From contig VEQY01000013.1 of assembly GCA_018882965.1 (NCBI GenBank), positions 1 through 64,000 on the forward strand: a stretch of 64,000 nucleotides of DNA, read 5' to 3'. The position numbers and the translations under genes are program-made. Below are positions 25,960-34,644 of this stretch, piece after piece; positions within the stretch are counted from its first letter, which is position 1; each line of letters starts with the position of its first letter. Source of the DNA: Mycobacterium sp. GTDB taxonomy: Bacteria > Actinomycetota > Actinomycetes > Mycobacteriales > Mycobacteriaceae. The notes below the pieces were generated by a model that saw only the letters and a list, made by a program, of their open reading frames with translations, had not been told where the DNA came from and made no database searches.

Positions 25960-27372
25960 TTACTCCCGGTACTGGTTGAGTGCCCGCAGCTTGTTCATGA
26001 CGTCCAGCGCGGCCACCTTGTAGGCCTCGGAGAACGTCGGGTAGTTGAACACCGCGTCGACGAGGTACTCCACCGTGCCCCCGCACCCCATCACCGCCTG
26101 GCCGATGTGCACCATCTCGGTGGCGTTGGTGCCGAAGATGTGGACACCCAGCAGGCGCAGATCCTCGGTGGACACCAGCAGCTTGAGCATGCCGTAGGAG
26201 TCGCCCGCGATCTGACCGCGGGCAAGTTCGCGGTAGCGCGAGACCCCGACCTCGTAGGGGATGGAATCCTTGGTCAACTCGATTTCGTTGGCCCCCACGT
26301 AGGACACCTCGGGAATGGAGTAGATGCCGATCGGCTGCAAAGCGCGCATCCCCGCAGTCGGCTCGCCGAACGCGTGGTAGGCGGCCAGCCGTCCCTGTTC
26401 CATGGATGTCGCCGCAAGCGCGGGGAAGCCGATGACATCCCCGACGGCGTAGATGTTTTCCACCTCTGTCTGAAATGTCTTGTCGTTCACAGCGATTCGA
26501 CCGCGCCTGTCGGCTTCCAGTCCGGCGTTCGCCAGGTCTAGACCGTCGGTCTGTCCCTGCCGACCTGCGGAGTACATCACGGTCTCGGCAGGAATCTGCT
26601 TACCACTGGCCAGCGTCGTGACCGTTCCGCTGGACCCGACTTCGACCGCCGTCACCGCCTCGCCGAACCGGAATGTCACGGCCAGATCGCGCAGGTGGAA
26701 TCGCAGTGAGTCGACGATCTCGGAGTCACAGAAATCCAGCATCGTGTCGCGCTTCTCCACAACCGTGACTCTGGTGCCCAGTGCGGCGAACATCGATGCG
26801 TACTCGATGCCGATCACACCGGCCCCGACGACGACCATCGATGCCGGGATCGCCTTGAGGTCGAGAATCTCATCGGAATCCAGCACCCGGTTACCGTCGA
26901 AGTTCACTCCGGGCGGGTGGGCCGGGGTGGTGCCGGTGGCGATGATGATGAATCGGCCGGCGACGGTGACCCGCTCGGCGTGGGTGGGGTCTTCGACCAG
27001 GATGGTGTGCGAGTCGATGAATCTGCCGTGTCCGGTGTAGAGGTCCACGCCGTTGCGCATCAGCTGGCTGCGCACCACCTCGACTTCCTTGCCGATCACG
27101 TGCTGGGTGCGGGCCAGCAGGTCGCCCGGGGTGATCTTTTCCTTGACCCGGTAGCTGGCGCCGTACAACTCGCGCTGGTTCATGCCGGTGAGGTACATCA
27201 CCGCCTCACGCAGCGTCTTGGAGGGAATCGTGCCGGTGTTGACGCACACCCCGCCAAGCATGCGGCCGCTTTCGATGATGGCCACGCTCTTGCCGAGTTT
27301 GGCGGCTCCGATCGCCGCTCGCTGACCGCCCGGGCCCGATCCGATGACGACGAGGTCGTATTCCACTCCCAT
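25960..27372 (-). CDS. sthA: Soluble pyridine nucleotide transhydrogenase SthA
   Basis: 470-residue flavoprotein exchanging hydride between NADPH and NAD+. FAD-binding GSGPGG near residue 12, [18 protein letters not shown] where the second redox Cys of dihydrolipoamide dehydrogenases is replaced (CVNTGT, typical of SthA), NAD(P)-binding [20 protein letters not shown] near 180, and the dimerisation domain ending [20 protein letters not shown]. Start ATG 27372; the longer frame overlaps the divergent DUF4192 gene. Ortholog of Rv2713. Confidence 0.96.
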   Translation of the reverse strand: MGVEYDLVVIGSGPGGQRAAIGAAKLGKSVAIIESGRMLGGVCVNTGTIPSKTLREAVMYLTGMNQRELYGASYRVKEKITPGDLLARTQHVIGKEVEVVRSQLMRNGVDLYTGHGRFIDSHTILVEDPTHAERVTVAGRFIIIATGTTPAHPPGVNFDGNRVLDSDEILDLKAIPASMVVVGAGVIGIEYASMFAALGTRVTVVEKRDTMLDFCDSEIVDSLRFHLRDLAVTFRFGEAVTAVEVGSSGTVTTLASGKQIPAETVMYSAGRQGQTDGLDLANAGLEADRRGRIAVNDKTFQTEVENIYAVGDVIGFPALAATSMEQGRLAAYHAFGEPTAGMRALQPIGIYSIPEVSYVGANEIELTKDSIPYEVGVSRYRELARGQIAGDSYGMLKLLVSTEDLRLLGVHIFGTNATEMVHIGQAVMGCGGTVEYLVDAVFNYPTFSEAYKVAALDVMNKLRALNQYRE

Positions 27373-27529
27373 GAGGACAAGAGATACGCCGCTTTGCGGG
27401 ATCTCGCATCCCGTCCGGGCCAATTGCCGGGCCGAACACCATCCACAGCCGGAAATCGCTCCACAGGTCGATGTCATCGAGGTTGCGCGGCGAGGCGGGC
27501 TGACGGGCGGCGCTGACAGCGTCGGGGCC

Positions 27530-28570
27530 ATGACCGCACACCCGCCCTCATCACCCCTCACCCGTCCCGGCGCGCTGATCGCCGCGCTGCCCGCCGTGCT
27601 CGGCTTTGTCCCGGAGAAGTCCCTGGTCGTGGTCTCGCTGGAGCGGGGCCTCATGGGGGCGGTGCTCCGGGCCGACCTGTCAGCCGAGCTGGAATCGGAG
27701 GTCGGGCGCCTCGCCGAGTTGGTGGCAAACTCCGGCGCCGACACCGCCATCGCTGTCGTGGTCGACGCCGAGGGTGCTCCGTGCCCGATGTGCAACGCGG
27801 ATTTCCAGCGGCTGAGCGACGCCCTGGCCGCCGAACTGGACAGCCGGGGAGTCGGGCTTCATGCGGCCCACGTGGTCGACCGCATCGAGACCGGTGGCAG
27901 CTGGCACTGTGTCGACGGCTGCGGCGCCCACGGGACCGTCGACGATCCCAGCGCCTCACCCCTGGCCGCCGCAGCGGTTCTGGACGGTCGCCGGTTGTAC
28001 GCCAAGCGTCGCGACCTGCAGGAGGTCATCTCGGTGACCGATGCGGCGCATGCTGCCGCCCTGGCCGAGATCATCGAGGCGGAGTCGGTCCGGCGAGCCC
28101 GGGGGCAGGCCGATCCCGACGGGCGCCGCCGCCGTGATGTCCAGCTGGTGCTCGCAGCGGCCGATCGAGTAGCGGGGGCCGGTGAGCTGACCGACGAAGA
28201 GATCGCCGCGATCGCCTGTGGGCTGACCGATGGTGCCGTCCGTGACACGCTCTACGCGTTGGCAATCGGCGTGCAGTCTGCGCGCGCGGAGGCCCTATGG
28301 GCAATGCTGGCCCGGACCCTTCCGGATCCGTGGCGTAACGAATCGCTTGTGCTACTGGCGTTTTCGGCTTATGTGCGCGGTGACGGCCCGCTAGCCGGGC
28401 TCTCCCTGGAGGCGGCCTTGCGCAGCGATCCGCAGCACCGGATGGCAGGCATGCTCGATACCGCACTGCAGTCGGGGATGCGTCCGGCGCAGGTTCGCAA
28501 ACTGGCCAACACCGGCTATCAGCAGGCCCGGCGACTGGGTGTGCTCCTACCGGCGCGCCGCGCGGTCTAG
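27530..28570 (+). CDS. DUF4192 protein (Rv2712c-like)
   Basis: 346-residue actinobacterial protein of unknown function. N-terminus [27 protein letters not shown] is the DUF4192 signature; a Cys pair (CPMCNADF) and a second Cys pair in [11 protein letters not shown] suggest a possible metal site. The C-terminal half is helical with TPR-like periodicity ([23 protein letters not shown]). ATG 27530; upstream in-frame extension to 27344 overlaps sthA. Divergent from sthA, convergent with ideR. Confidence 0.87.
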   Translation: MTAHPPSSPLTRPGALIAALPAVLGFVPEKSLVVVSLERGLMGAVLRADLSAELESEVGRLAELVANSGADTAIAVVVDAEGAPCPMCNADFQRLSDALAAELDSRGVGLHAAHVVDRIETGGSWHCVDGCGAHGTVDDPSASPLAAAAVLDGRRLYAKRRDLQEVISVTDAAHAAALAEIIEAESVRRARGQADPDGRRRRDVQLVLAAADRVAGAGELTDEEIAAIACGLTDGAVRDTLYALAIGVQSARAEALWAMLARTLPDPWRNESLVLLAFSAYVRGDGPLAGLSLEAALRSDPQHRMAGMLDTALQSGMRPAQVRKLANTGYQQARRLGVLLPARRAV

Positions 28571-28580
28571 CGCAGAACGA

Positions 28581-29276
28581 TCAGACCTTCTCGACCTTCA
28601 CCGCGTGGGCCATGTCGTGAGGCAGCGTGACGTTCTGGTGACCGCCGACCACGATGGTGACGTCCCCGGTCGGCGTCGTCTCGGCAAGCACCCGCGCATT
28701 GGGCACCACGCCGGCCTCCCGCAGCCTGGCGATCAGCGCGGCGTCACCCTGCACCCGTTCGGTCAGTTGCCGGATGACCACTGCGACCGGGGCGCCGGCG
28801 GGCAGTTCGGTGAGCCGAACCGGATCCACGACGTTGGACCGATCGCCGGGGTCCGCCGCGCCCAGCAGCGTCAGACCGGGGATGGGATTCCCGAACGGGG
28901 AGAGGCTGGGGTTGCCCAGCACCTGAAGCAGTCGACGCTCGACGTCCTCGCTCATGACGTGCTCCCACCGGCAGGCCTCGGCGTGCACGTCCTCCAGGGG
29001 CAGCCCGATGATGTCGACCAGCAGGCACTCCGCGAGCCGGTGCTTGCGCATGACCGCCACGGCGAGTCTGCGTCCCTTGTCGGTCAGCTCGAGGTGACGG
29101 TCTCCGGCGATTCGCAGCAGGCCGTCCCGCTCCATGCGCGACACCGTCTGGCTTACCGTCGGTCCACTTTGTTCGAGGCGCTCGGCGATCCGGGCCCGCA
29201 GCGGGACGACGCCCTCCTCTTCGAGGTCGTAGATGGTGCGCAGGTACATCTCGGTGGTGTCGACCAGGTCGTTCAT
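28581..29276 (-). CDS. ideR: Iron-dependent repressor IdeR
   Basis: 231-residue DtxR-family regulator controlling siderophore uptake and iron storage genes. Metal ligands fall at the expected positions: Met10, Cys102, Glu105, His106 (ACRWEHVMSE) and His79, Glu83, His98. HTH is about 27-50 (ARIAERLEQSGPTVSQTVSRM); the C-terminal SH3-like domain (from ~150) keeps RQLTERVQ, which supplies two further ligands. ATG 29276 follows AAGGAAGGG. Followed downstream by the DUF4192 gene; sigB lies upstream, separated by a terminator. Confidence 0.99.
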   Translation of the reverse strand: MNDLVDTTEMYLRTIYDLEEEGVVPLRARIAERLEQSGPTVSQTVSRMERDGLLRIAGDRHLELTDKGRRLAVAVMRKHRLAECLLVDIIGLPLEDVHAEACRWEHVMSEDVERRLLQVLGNPSLSPFGNPIPGLTLLGAADPGDRSNVVDPVRLTELPAGAPVAVVIRQLTERVQGDAALIARLREAGVVPNARVLAETTPTGDVTIVVGGHQNVTLPHDMAHAVKVEKV

Positions 29277-29300
29277 TAGGCCACCCTTCCTTGGACGCAG

Positions 29301-29306
29301 AGTTTA
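29301..29306 (-). promoter_or_regulatory. Probable -10 (TAAACT) of ideR
   Basis: TAAACT about 25 nt upstream of ideR ATG, giving a short leader that contains the ribosome site. It lies just after the sigB terminator on the same strand, so ideR has its own start. Confidence 0.45.
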
Positions 29307-29320
29307 CTTGCCTAGCTGCG

Positions 29321-29358
29321 AAAAGCTGTGTGCCCGCCGGTTACCGGCGGGCACACAG
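29321..29358 (-). terminator. Intrinsic terminator of sigB
   Basis: A perfect 15-bp stem with a 3-nt loop (arms 29344-29358 and 29326-29340, core TGTGCCCGCCGG) begins 19 bp after the sigB stop and is followed on the minus strand by CTTTTC. One of few classical terminators in the window. Confidence 0.85.
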
Positions 29359-29377
29359 GGGGTGGTGGGGTCGGGGA

Positions 29378-30361
29378 TCAGCTGGCGTAGGAGCGAAGCC
29401 GATCGGCACGCTCGCCGTGGCGGAGCTTCACCATCACCTCGCGCTCGATCTGGCGCACCCGCTCGCGGGACAGGCCGAAGAGTTTGCCGATCTGATCGAG
29501 TGTGCGAGCCTGGCCGTCGTCGAGGCCGAACCGCAGCCGGATCACCTGCTGCTCGCGCTCGTCGAGTGTCATCAGCACGTGACGGATGTCGGTGTGCAGC
29601 AGCTCCGCGATCACGGCGTTCTCCGCGGACATCGCCTCGGCGTCCTCGATGAAGTCACCCAGCGGTGCCTCCTCGTCGGTGCCGACCGGCATGTCGAGGC
29701 TCACCGGATCGCGGCTGTGCTCGAGCAGGTCGAGGATCTTCTCGACCGGGATGCCCGACTCCTCGGCCAGTTCCTCATCGGTCGCCTCCCGGCCGAGGGC
29801 CTGATGCATCTCCCGCTTGATCCTGGCCAGCTTGTTGACCTGCTCGACCAGATGGACGGGCAGGCGGATGGTGCGACTCTGGTCGGCCATCCCGCGGGTG
29901 ATGGCCTGGCGGATCCACCAGGTGGCGTAGGTGGAGAACTTGAATCCCTTGGTGTAGTCGAACTTCTCCATCGCCCGGATCAGGCCGAGGTTGCCCTCCT
30001 GGATCAGATCGAGCAGCGGCATCCCGCGTCCGGTGTAACGCTTGGCCAGGGACACGACCAGCCGCAGGTTCGCCTCCAGCAGGTGGCGCCGGGCAGCCTC
30101 ACCGTCGCGGGCGATTTCGGCGAGGTCCCCCTTGCGCTTCTCCCCGAGCCGCTTGCGCGTGTCGAGCAGATGCTGGGCGTAGAGGCCGACCTCGATGCGC
30201 TTGGCGAGTTCGACTTCGTCCTCGGCGGTGAGCAGGGCGGTTTTGCCGATGCCGTTCAGATACACGCGCACGAGGTCGGCGGCGGGGCTTTGGGCGTCCA
30301 GATCGCCGTCGTAATCGGCGCGGGTGACCTTCGAGCCGAGCGTGGTGGTGACCTTTGCCAT
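29378..30361 (-). CDS. sigB: Principal-like stress sigma factor SigB
   Basis: 327-residue group 2 sigma factor. Region 1.2 [20 protein letters not shown]; region 2 [40 protein letters not shown] and [17 protein letters not shown]; region 4.2 [26 protein letters not shown] 30361 follows CAGGAGG, so the longer frame to 30649 is rejected. The promoter upstream is of SigE/SigH type. Long identical stretches are shared with sigA in this window, as expected of paralogs. It broadens promoter use in stress and stationary phase. Confidence 0.99.
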   Translation of the reverse strand: MAKVTTTLGSKVTRADYDGDLDAQSPAADLVRVYLNGIGKTALLTAEDEVELAKRIEVGLYAQHLLDTRKRLGEKRKGDLAEIARDGEAARRHLLEANLRLVVSLAKRYTGRGMPLLDLIQEGNLGLIRAMEKFDYTKGFKFSTYATWWIRQAITRGMADQSRTIRLPVHLVEQVNKLARIKREMHQALGREATDEELAEESGIPVEKILDLLEHSRDPVSLDMPVGTDEEAPLGDFIEDAEAMSAENAVIAELLHTDIRHVLMTLDEREQQVIRLRFGLDDGQARTLDQIGKLFGLSRERVRQIEREVMVKLRHGERADRLRSYAS

Positions 30362-30396
30362 GGTGGCCTCCTGACAGGCTTCCGATGTTGCTCGTT

Positions 30397-30424
30397 CAAC
30401 GTCGGTCCCCATGGGAGAGTTCCC
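30397..30424 (-). promoter_or_regulatory. SigE/SigH-type ECF promoter of sigB
   Basis: On the minus strand GGGAAC (30424-30419), 17 nt, CGTTG (30401-30397). Same motif and spacing as the clgR promoter. Leader of about 30 nt carries the ribosome site CAGGAGG. Confidence 0.75.
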
Positions 30425-30509
30425 GCCCGGGGGCTGGGTCACTCCCGTTGACAAGGAAAAAGAGGGTCCGGATCTAAGAGTGTTCTGAGAAAGAACGGGT
30501 GCGCGGAGG

Positions 30510-30896
30510 TTACGAGGGATGCGATTCGCGTGGGTGTGCCGCGGGACCGCCCTCCAGGGCGGGCCGTTCCGCCGTCGGGAAGAGCGCGATTCGCGTCGGG
30601 GCGTCCGGGAAGCGCCGCGGTTCCTCGGCCCGGCGGGGCGGACGGTCATTGGCGATCAGCACAGCCATCCACGGCAGCGGGATCGAGGCGGCCAGAATGG
30701 CCAGGGAAATAAGCCCGTTGTGCCAGATGCCGTAGGCGATGGCGGCGGCGATGAAGGCCGGGATTCGCCAGAACATGAGCTTCAAGTACTTGCGGACGCG
30801 CTGGCGGTGCTGCTCCTCGTGGGAGAGGGCGGCTTCGGTGATCAGTACCGGCCGACCTTCGTCGTCGAAGGTCAGGTCGCGTTCCGCCCGATCCAT
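30510..30896 (-). CDS. DUF3099 small membrane protein (Rv2709-like)
   Basis: 128-residue protein with two membrane helices (about 43-90, [20 protein letters not shown] and [20 protein letters not shown]), the DUF3099 layout: N-terminal [16 protein letters not shown] before the first helix, and a Pro/Arg-rich tail. ATG 30896 chosen ([10 protein letters not shown]); ATG 30914 is an in-frame alternative. It lies 148 bp upstream of sigB on the same strand, with the sigB promoter between them. Function unknown. Confidence 0.83.
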   Translation of the reverse strand: MDRAERDLTFDDEGRPVLITEAALSHEEQHRQRVRKYLKLMFWRIPAFIAAAIAYGIWHNGLISLAILAASIPLPWMAVLIANDRPPRRAEEPRRFPDAPTRIALFPTAERPALEGGPAAHPRESHPS

Positions 30897-30969
30897 AGGA
30901 ACACTGTCGCACATCCCGTGGCGCCGAATTCTTACGGCATGGTTACCACGTACTGGCACAATGGGCGGT

Positions 30970-31209
30970 ATGCGGACGGACACCATCGAGCGCACCGACA
31001 GCGAGGAACGGGTCGACGACGGCACCGACGACGACAGGCCCAAGTTCTTCCACTACGTCAAGAAGGACAAGATCGCCGAGAGCGCGGTCATGGGGACCCA
31101 TGTCGTCGCCCTCTGTGGCGAGGTCTTTCCGGTGACCCGCTCGCCCAAGCCGGGCTCCCCGGTGTGCCCCGACTGCAAGCGGATCTTCGAGACCCTCAAG
31201 AGGGGCTGA
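30970..31209 (+). CDS. DUF3039 protein (Rv2708c-like)
   Basis: 79-residue small protein highly conserved in actinobacteria, with KFFHYVKKDKIAESAVMGTH, VVALCGEVFPVTR and CPDCKRIFETL. Three cysteines near the C-terminus could hold a metal. ATG 30970 used; ATG 30961 three codons earlier is equally possible. Divergent from the DUF3099 gene and overlapping the convergent YihY gene by 14 bp at the 3' ends. Function unknown. Confidence 0.88.
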   Translation: MRTDTIERTDSEERVDDGTDDDRPKFFHYVKKDKIAESAVMGTHVVALCGEVFPVTRSPKPGSPVCPDCKRIFETLKRG

Positions 31210-32197
31210 GCGCACCGGGCTGGGCCCCGGCCTGCGCGGCCGGCTCAGCGGCCGGCGGGGCCGGCTCCATGATGCCCGACCGGCGTTCGCGCCATCTGCG
31301 CCGCAGCCGCCGCCAGCGGGGCTCCGGCGCGGGCCACTCCTCCTGAATCGCGGCGTTCAGCTCGGCGCCGATCATGATGGCGAACCCGAGGAAGAACGCG
31401 AACAGCAGGAAGGCGATGGGGGTGGCCAGTGCGCCATAGGTGTAGCCGGTCTGCGTGATGTAGCGCAGGTACACCCGCAGGCCGGCGGTGGCGATCACGA
31501 ACACCGCCGTTGCGAGCACCGCACCCCACACCAGACGGTGCGTGGGAAGGGGATGGGGCAGCGAGACGCGGTAGAGGATGGTCACCGCCACCACCAGTCC
31601 CAGAACCAGCACCGGGTAGTACCCGAACCGCAGGACGTTGTCCCAGCTCGGCGGAATGTACTCGGATACCTTGCGCGGTCCCAGCGCCACCAGTGGGGCG
31701 GCGGCGATCACCGACACCAGCATGACCATGTAGAGCCCGAGGGCGAAGAACCGCTGCCGGACCGGATGGCGCAGCGGGGTCTGGTCATGAGCCTCCACCA
31801 CCGAGTCGACGAAGGCCGAGATCGCCGACGAGCCGGCCCAGAGGCTGATCAGAAAGCCCAACGACACGACCTCCCCGCGCGCGCCCTGAACGATGTCCCG
31901 GATGGTGGGTTCGATGATCTCGACGACGATGTTCTTGGAGAAGAAGCTGCTCGACGTGCCGATCAGTTGCCGTTCGATCGCCGGCAGGGTGTCGGGGCCG
32001 AAGAGCGGCGCGATGTAGGCCAGGCTGCCCAGCATGCCCAACAGCAGTGGCGGCAGCGACAGCACCGACCAGAAGCCGGCCTGCGCCGATTCGGAGAAGA
32101 TCGAATCGTCCCAGCTTTTCGACAGTGTCCGCTTGGCGATGCGCCACGCGTGATGGCGCGTCGGCCGGACAGGCTGGTCGCGCGGCTGGTCCGTCAT
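31196..32197 (-). CDS. YihY/BrkB-type inner membrane protein (Rv2707-like)
   Basis: 333-residue polytopic protein with about six membrane helices and the family opening AGFWSVLSLPPLLLGMLGSL, followed by the interior motif SAISAFVDSVVEAHDQTP and the C-terminal helix AFFLGFAIMIGAELNAAIQE. The YihY/YhjD family was once mislabelled ribonuclease BN; actual role unclear, transport or lipid movement has been proposed for relatives. ATG 32197 has GGAGG 12 nt upstream. Charged Pro/Ala-rich C-terminus faces the cytoplasm. Confidence 0.9.
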   Translation of the reverse strand: MTDQPRDQPVRPTRHHAWRIAKRTLSKSWDDSIFSESAQAGFWSVLSLPPLLLGMLGSLAYIAPLFGPDTLPAIERQLIGTSSSFFSKNIVVEIIEPTIRDIVQGARGEVVSLGFLISLWAGSSAISAFVDSVVEAHDQTPLRHPVRQRFFALGLYMVMLVSVIAAAPLVALGPRKVSEYIPPSWDNVLRFGYYPVLVLGLVVAVTILYRVSLPHPLPTHRLVWGAVLATAVFVIATAGLRVYLRYITQTGYTYGALATPIAFLLFAFFLGFAIMIGAELNAAIQEEWPAPEPRWRRLRRRWRERRSGIMEPAPPAAEPAAQAGAQPGALSPS

Positions 32198-32220
32198 GGC
32201 ATTTCGCGGCCTCCGGGTCG

Positions 32221-32412
32221 CTACTCCGTCGGCGGGGTGACTTCCAGGACGGCGGCCAATTCGATGAGCTTGGCCTGATGCTGGTCAGCGTGGTGCTGGC
32301 AGAACAGCAACTCCGCACCCGAGGGGAGTGTGGCCCGGACTCGCGCCACCGCCCCGCAGCGGTCACAGCGGTCGGCCCTCGTCAGGCCCGGGCTGGTCAC
32401 CGTCGCATTCAT
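32221..32412 (-). CDS. Small zinc-ribbon-like protein (DUF7455 type)
   Basis: 63-residue protein with CDRCGA and LFCQHHADQH, a Cys/His metal-site pattern of a small actinobacterial family found near sigma factor genes. Ends in a short helix KLIELAAVLEV. ATG 32412 has GGAGG at 5 nt, so the longer frame is not used. It ends 23 bp before the YihY gene on the same strand. Function unknown; nucleic-acid or protein binding would suit the ribbon. Confidence 0.83.
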   Translation of the reverse strand: MNATVTSPGLTRADRCDRCGAVARVRATLPSGAELLFCQHHADQHQAKLIELAAVLEVTPPTE

Positions 32413-32539
32413 GGGAACCTCCGTTGCTGCCGGACGCGCCGGGTCGCGCATCCGTCTACTGTCTCAGACGTTGCGCGCGACGGCCTTGTTCCCGTGCCCC
32501 AACGCTGTGTCGTGTCTCACTGGGTGCAGGCTGTCACGC

Positions 32540-32914
32540 ATGGGGCTGATGGCTGAACATCTGGTGCACCTCTGCGCGGCGCGGGAATGGGAGCGCGCCC
32601 GGCAGGCCGGCGAGTTGCGCCCGGACTCCCTGGCCGACGTGGGCTTTGTGCACCTGTCCACCCCGGCCCAGGTCCATCTGCCGGCCAACCGCCTGTTCGC
32701 GGGCCGAACCGACCTGGTGCTGCTCTACCTGGCACCGGAACTGCTGAGCGCACCCGTACGGTGGGAACCCGGCGTCGACACCGATCCGACGGCCATGCGC
32801 TTCCCCCACCTGTACGGGCCCGTGCCGGTACGCGCGGTGGTCGCGGTTCGGGCCTACCTGCCCGGCCCCGATGGACGCTTCAGCCCGCAAGTTGTCCACA
32901 AAGCCGGGTGTTGA
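32540..32914 (+). CDS. DUF952 protein (Rv2705c-like)
   Basis: 124-residue protein of the DUF952 family: LVHLCAAREWERARQAGELR, DVGFVHLSTPAQVHLPANRL and WEPGVDTDPTAMRFPHLYGP are the three conserved blocks, with the F-H-L-S motif. The fold is related to ADP-ribosyl-transferase-like or cupin-like small proteins in structural surveys, which I treat as uncertain. ATG 32540 used; ATG 32549 is an alternative. Divergent from the zinc-ribbon gene. Confidence 0.85.
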   Translation: MGLMAEHLVHLCAAREWERARQAGELRPDSLADVGFVHLSTPAQVHLPANRLFAGRTDLVLLYLAPELLSAPVRWEPGVDTDPTAMRFPHLYGPVPVRAVVAVRAYLPGPDGRFSPQVVHKAGC

Positions 32915-33039
32915 GCGCGGGAAATGCAATCACTCGGGGCCGTGAACTGTTACTTTGCGCCTTGGGCGTTGTCGTTACCGGCGGTGACGCCAGCGGCTCA
33001 CCTCAGGATCCCGCACAGTCGGGGTTCGCGAGGTAACAG

Positions 33040-33163
33040 GAAGCGTGCGACCGGATTCCTCATCCCCCCGGGAATCCGGCAGCGCTTCTGATGAAGGTGG
33101 CCGGGCGCTGTGTGACCGCGGAAGCCCCCCATTCCACGGTCTTAGGCACCGCGCCCGGCCACC
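33040..33163 (+). ncRNA. Candidate 6C-class small RNA (two hairpins with C6 loops)
   Basis: Two hairpins each expose exactly six cytosines. Hairpin 1: CCGGATTCC / GGAATCCGG (33051-33059, 33071-33079), loop TCATCCCCCCG, with a further GAAGCG/CGCTTC clamp outside. Hairpin 2: GACCG/CGGTC plus GGAA/TTCC (33114-33141), loop GCCCCCCA, enclosed by a perfect 13-bp outer stem (33096-33108 with 33151-33163). This is the defining architecture of the actinobacterial 6C RNA, whose M. tuberculosis member (B11) is about 93 nt and base-pairs with G-rich mRNA sites; 33051-33141 spans 91 nt. From memory, B11 sits at another locus. TAACAG at 33034 is an imperfect -10. Confidence 0.6.
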
Positions 33164-33177
33164 CCTCACGAAGGGTG
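33160..33177 (+). promoter_or_regulatory. Alternative hairpin that could hide the ribosome site of the 33181 gene
   Basis: CACCC (33160-33164) can pair with GGGTG (33173-33177), covering the AAGGG ribosome site. CACC also belongs to the distal arm of the 13-bp stem of the upstream RNA, so the two pairings exclude each other. Confidence 0.4.
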
Positions 33178-33180
33178 CGG

Positions 33181-34020
33181 ATGGGTAAGCCGCCCAAACT
33201 GCGGGTTCTCGATGTCGCCGACGTGCCGCTCCGCGAGGTGTCGGGATTGGCGCTACTGGGTCCGGAGCTGCTCGCCGTCGGGGACCGCGATCCGATGCTG
33301 TTTTCCGCGCCGCTGGAGCCGTGGCCGCCGCGCTGGCGCGGCACCGATCTGACCGGCCTGGACCTGCCCGAGGGCGGCACGCAGTTCGAGGCGCTGGAGC
33401 CTGTTGACCGTTCGTCGGTGTTGGTCCTGCAGGAGCAGCCGGCCCGGGTGCTGCACCTCGACGTCACCCGGCCTGCCCTGCTGGGCACGGTCCTGTTGGA
33501 CGTGCCTGACGATCATCGGCTGCGCGAGATGTGGCTGGGTGATCGCTCGTCGCGGGGGGAGTCGTTGATACTCGCCGACCGCGGGCATCTGCTGGTGGTC
33601 AAGGAGAAGGACCCGACGGCGATTCTGGAGTTCGGCCCCGCCGGTGACGTGCCGGTCGGATGGCGGCACGGGTTCACCCCCTCCGCGCCCCCGCGTGGAG
33701 ATCAGACGTTCACGGTCCTGGCGACGTGGTGGCCCGCGCCGGAACTGACCCGCTGGCTTCCGGACATCAGTGATGCCACAGTCGGTCCCGATGGCCATCT
33801 CTACCTGCTGTCAGACCAGGGCAGCGCGATCGCGCGGCTGCCCGCATCCCTCGACGCCGCGGGCGGCAGTGTGGATGCGGAGGCGGTGTGGCGGATCGCC
33901 GGGGCGCCGGACAAGGCGGAGGGGCTGGTGGTTCTCGCCGACGGCACCCCGCTGATCGGTCTGGACACCAAGTCGCCGCGGCGCAACCTGCTGCGACTGG
34001 AGCGCCTCAGCGGTGGTTGA
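33181..34020 (+). CDS. Predicted beta-propeller protein (SdiA-regulated/YjiK-like)
   Basis: 279-residue protein resembling the SdiA-regulated or esterase-like-phytase propeller families: repeated blades with LREVSGLALLGPELLAVGDR, FEALEPVDRSSVLVLQEQP, ISDATVGPDGHLYLLSDQ and KAEGLVVLADGTPLIGLD. No signal peptide, so cytoplasmic. ATG 33181 with AAGGG upstream; the open frame to 33091 runs through the RNA hairpins and is unlikely to be translated. First of three genes inserted between the DUF952 gene and sigA relative to M. tuberculosis. Function unknown. Confidence 0.75.
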   Translation: MGKPPKLRVLDVADVPLREVSGLALLGPELLAVGDRDPMLFSAPLEPWPPRWRGTDLTGLDLPEGGTQFEALEPVDRSSVLVLQEQPARVLHLDVTRPALLGTVLLDVPDDHRLREMWLGDRSSRGESLILADRGHLLVVKEKDPTAILEFGPAGDVPVGWRHGFTPSAPPRGDQTFTVLATWWPAPELTRWLPDISDATVGPDGHLYLLSDQGSAIARLPASLDAAGGSVDAEAVWRIAGAPDKAEGLVVLADGTPLIGLDTKSPRRNLLRLERLSGG

Positions 34021-34066
34021 GGCTTTCAGCACCGCAGAAACCCGAGACACGCAGGATGGCCGTGTC

Positions 34067-34072
34067 TAACCT
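34067..34072 (+). promoter_or_regulatory. -10 element TAACCT of the Tat lipoprotein gene (leaderless)
   Basis: TAACCT with a 7-nt spacer to ATG 34080, fixing the start at the twin-arginine signal. Confidence 0.55.
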
Positions 34073-34079
34073 GCTGGGT

Positions 34080-34628
34080 ATGACCATCCAACGTCGTCAA
34101 TTCATCGCGGGTTTCGGAGTTGCGGCCGCTGCCGTCCCGTTCGCCGCGGCCTGCTCGGCAACCAGCACTGAGAGCACCATCTCGTCTCTGTCGCTGTCCG
34201 ATCAGCGCGTGCAGGATTTCCTGAAGTACCGGGAGGAAACCCGTTCGGACTCCGCCAAGGCGATCAAGGACTACACGACTCCCGGCTTCGTCTACACCTC
34301 GAGTTCGGGGCAGAAGTTCGATCAGGCCGGCTTGTCCAGCCGGATCAATGATTGGGTGCAGGGGTTCACGCTGGAGAAATCTGATCCGCTCTGGGCGGCC
34401 AATCTGGGGGAGGGCAGGATCATGATTTCCACCAGCGACTCCCTGGTGAACAACGGCTCGTTTCGGGGCCAGCCTCCCAGCAATAAGCAGTTCCAGACCG
34501 AGAGCCTGTTCACCGTGGCCTTCGACCCGGAAGGAAAGATCGAGAGCTACACCCGCTTCGCCGACTACGGAGCGCTTGCTGACTCGATCGGTGCGACGAG
34601 CCTGAGCCAGTTGCACGGAATGGACTGA
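34080..34628 (+). CDS. Tat-exported lipoprotein with SnoaL-like domain
   Basis: 182 residues. The N-terminus MTIQRRQFIAGFGVAAAAVP has a twin-arginine motif (RRQFI) and ends at a lipobox-like AAAC near residue 24, so export folded through Tat and lipid anchoring are predicted. The mature part (DFLKYREETRSDSAKAIKDY, GRIMISTSDSLVNNGSFRGQ, FTVAFDPEGKIESYTRFADY) fits a SnoaL/NTF2-like fold. Leaderless ATG 34080. Sixteen bases before the P450 gene, so likely one transcript. Ligand unknown. Confidence 0.75.
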   Translation: MTIQRRQFIAGFGVAAAAVPFAAACSATSTESTISSLSLSDQRVQDFLKYREETRSDSAKAIKDYTTPGFVYTSSSGQKFDQAGLSSRINDWVQGFTLEKSDPLWAANLGEGRIMISTSDSLVNNGSFRGQPPSNKQFQTESLFTVAFDPEGKIESYTRFADYGALADSIGATSLSQLHGMD

Positions 34629-34644
34629 CGTCGCCCGCCCCGGC

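Noticed and set aside
29301..29320. Iron box upstream of ideR
   Set aside because: Only a loose likeness (TAGGCAAGTAAACT) to the 19-bp IdeR site; too weak to call.
30362..30649. N-terminal extension of sigB
   Set aside because: It contains the promoter and the CAGGAGG ribosome site of the ATG at 30361.
32966..32990. RecA-NDp promoter upstream of the 6C-like RNA
   Set aside because: TTGTCGTTA is not followed by TANNNT at 8 nt.
33091..33180. Extension of the propeller-protein gene to ATG 33091
   Set aside because: It would translate through the RNA hairpins; the ribosome site and family-like sequence support 33181.
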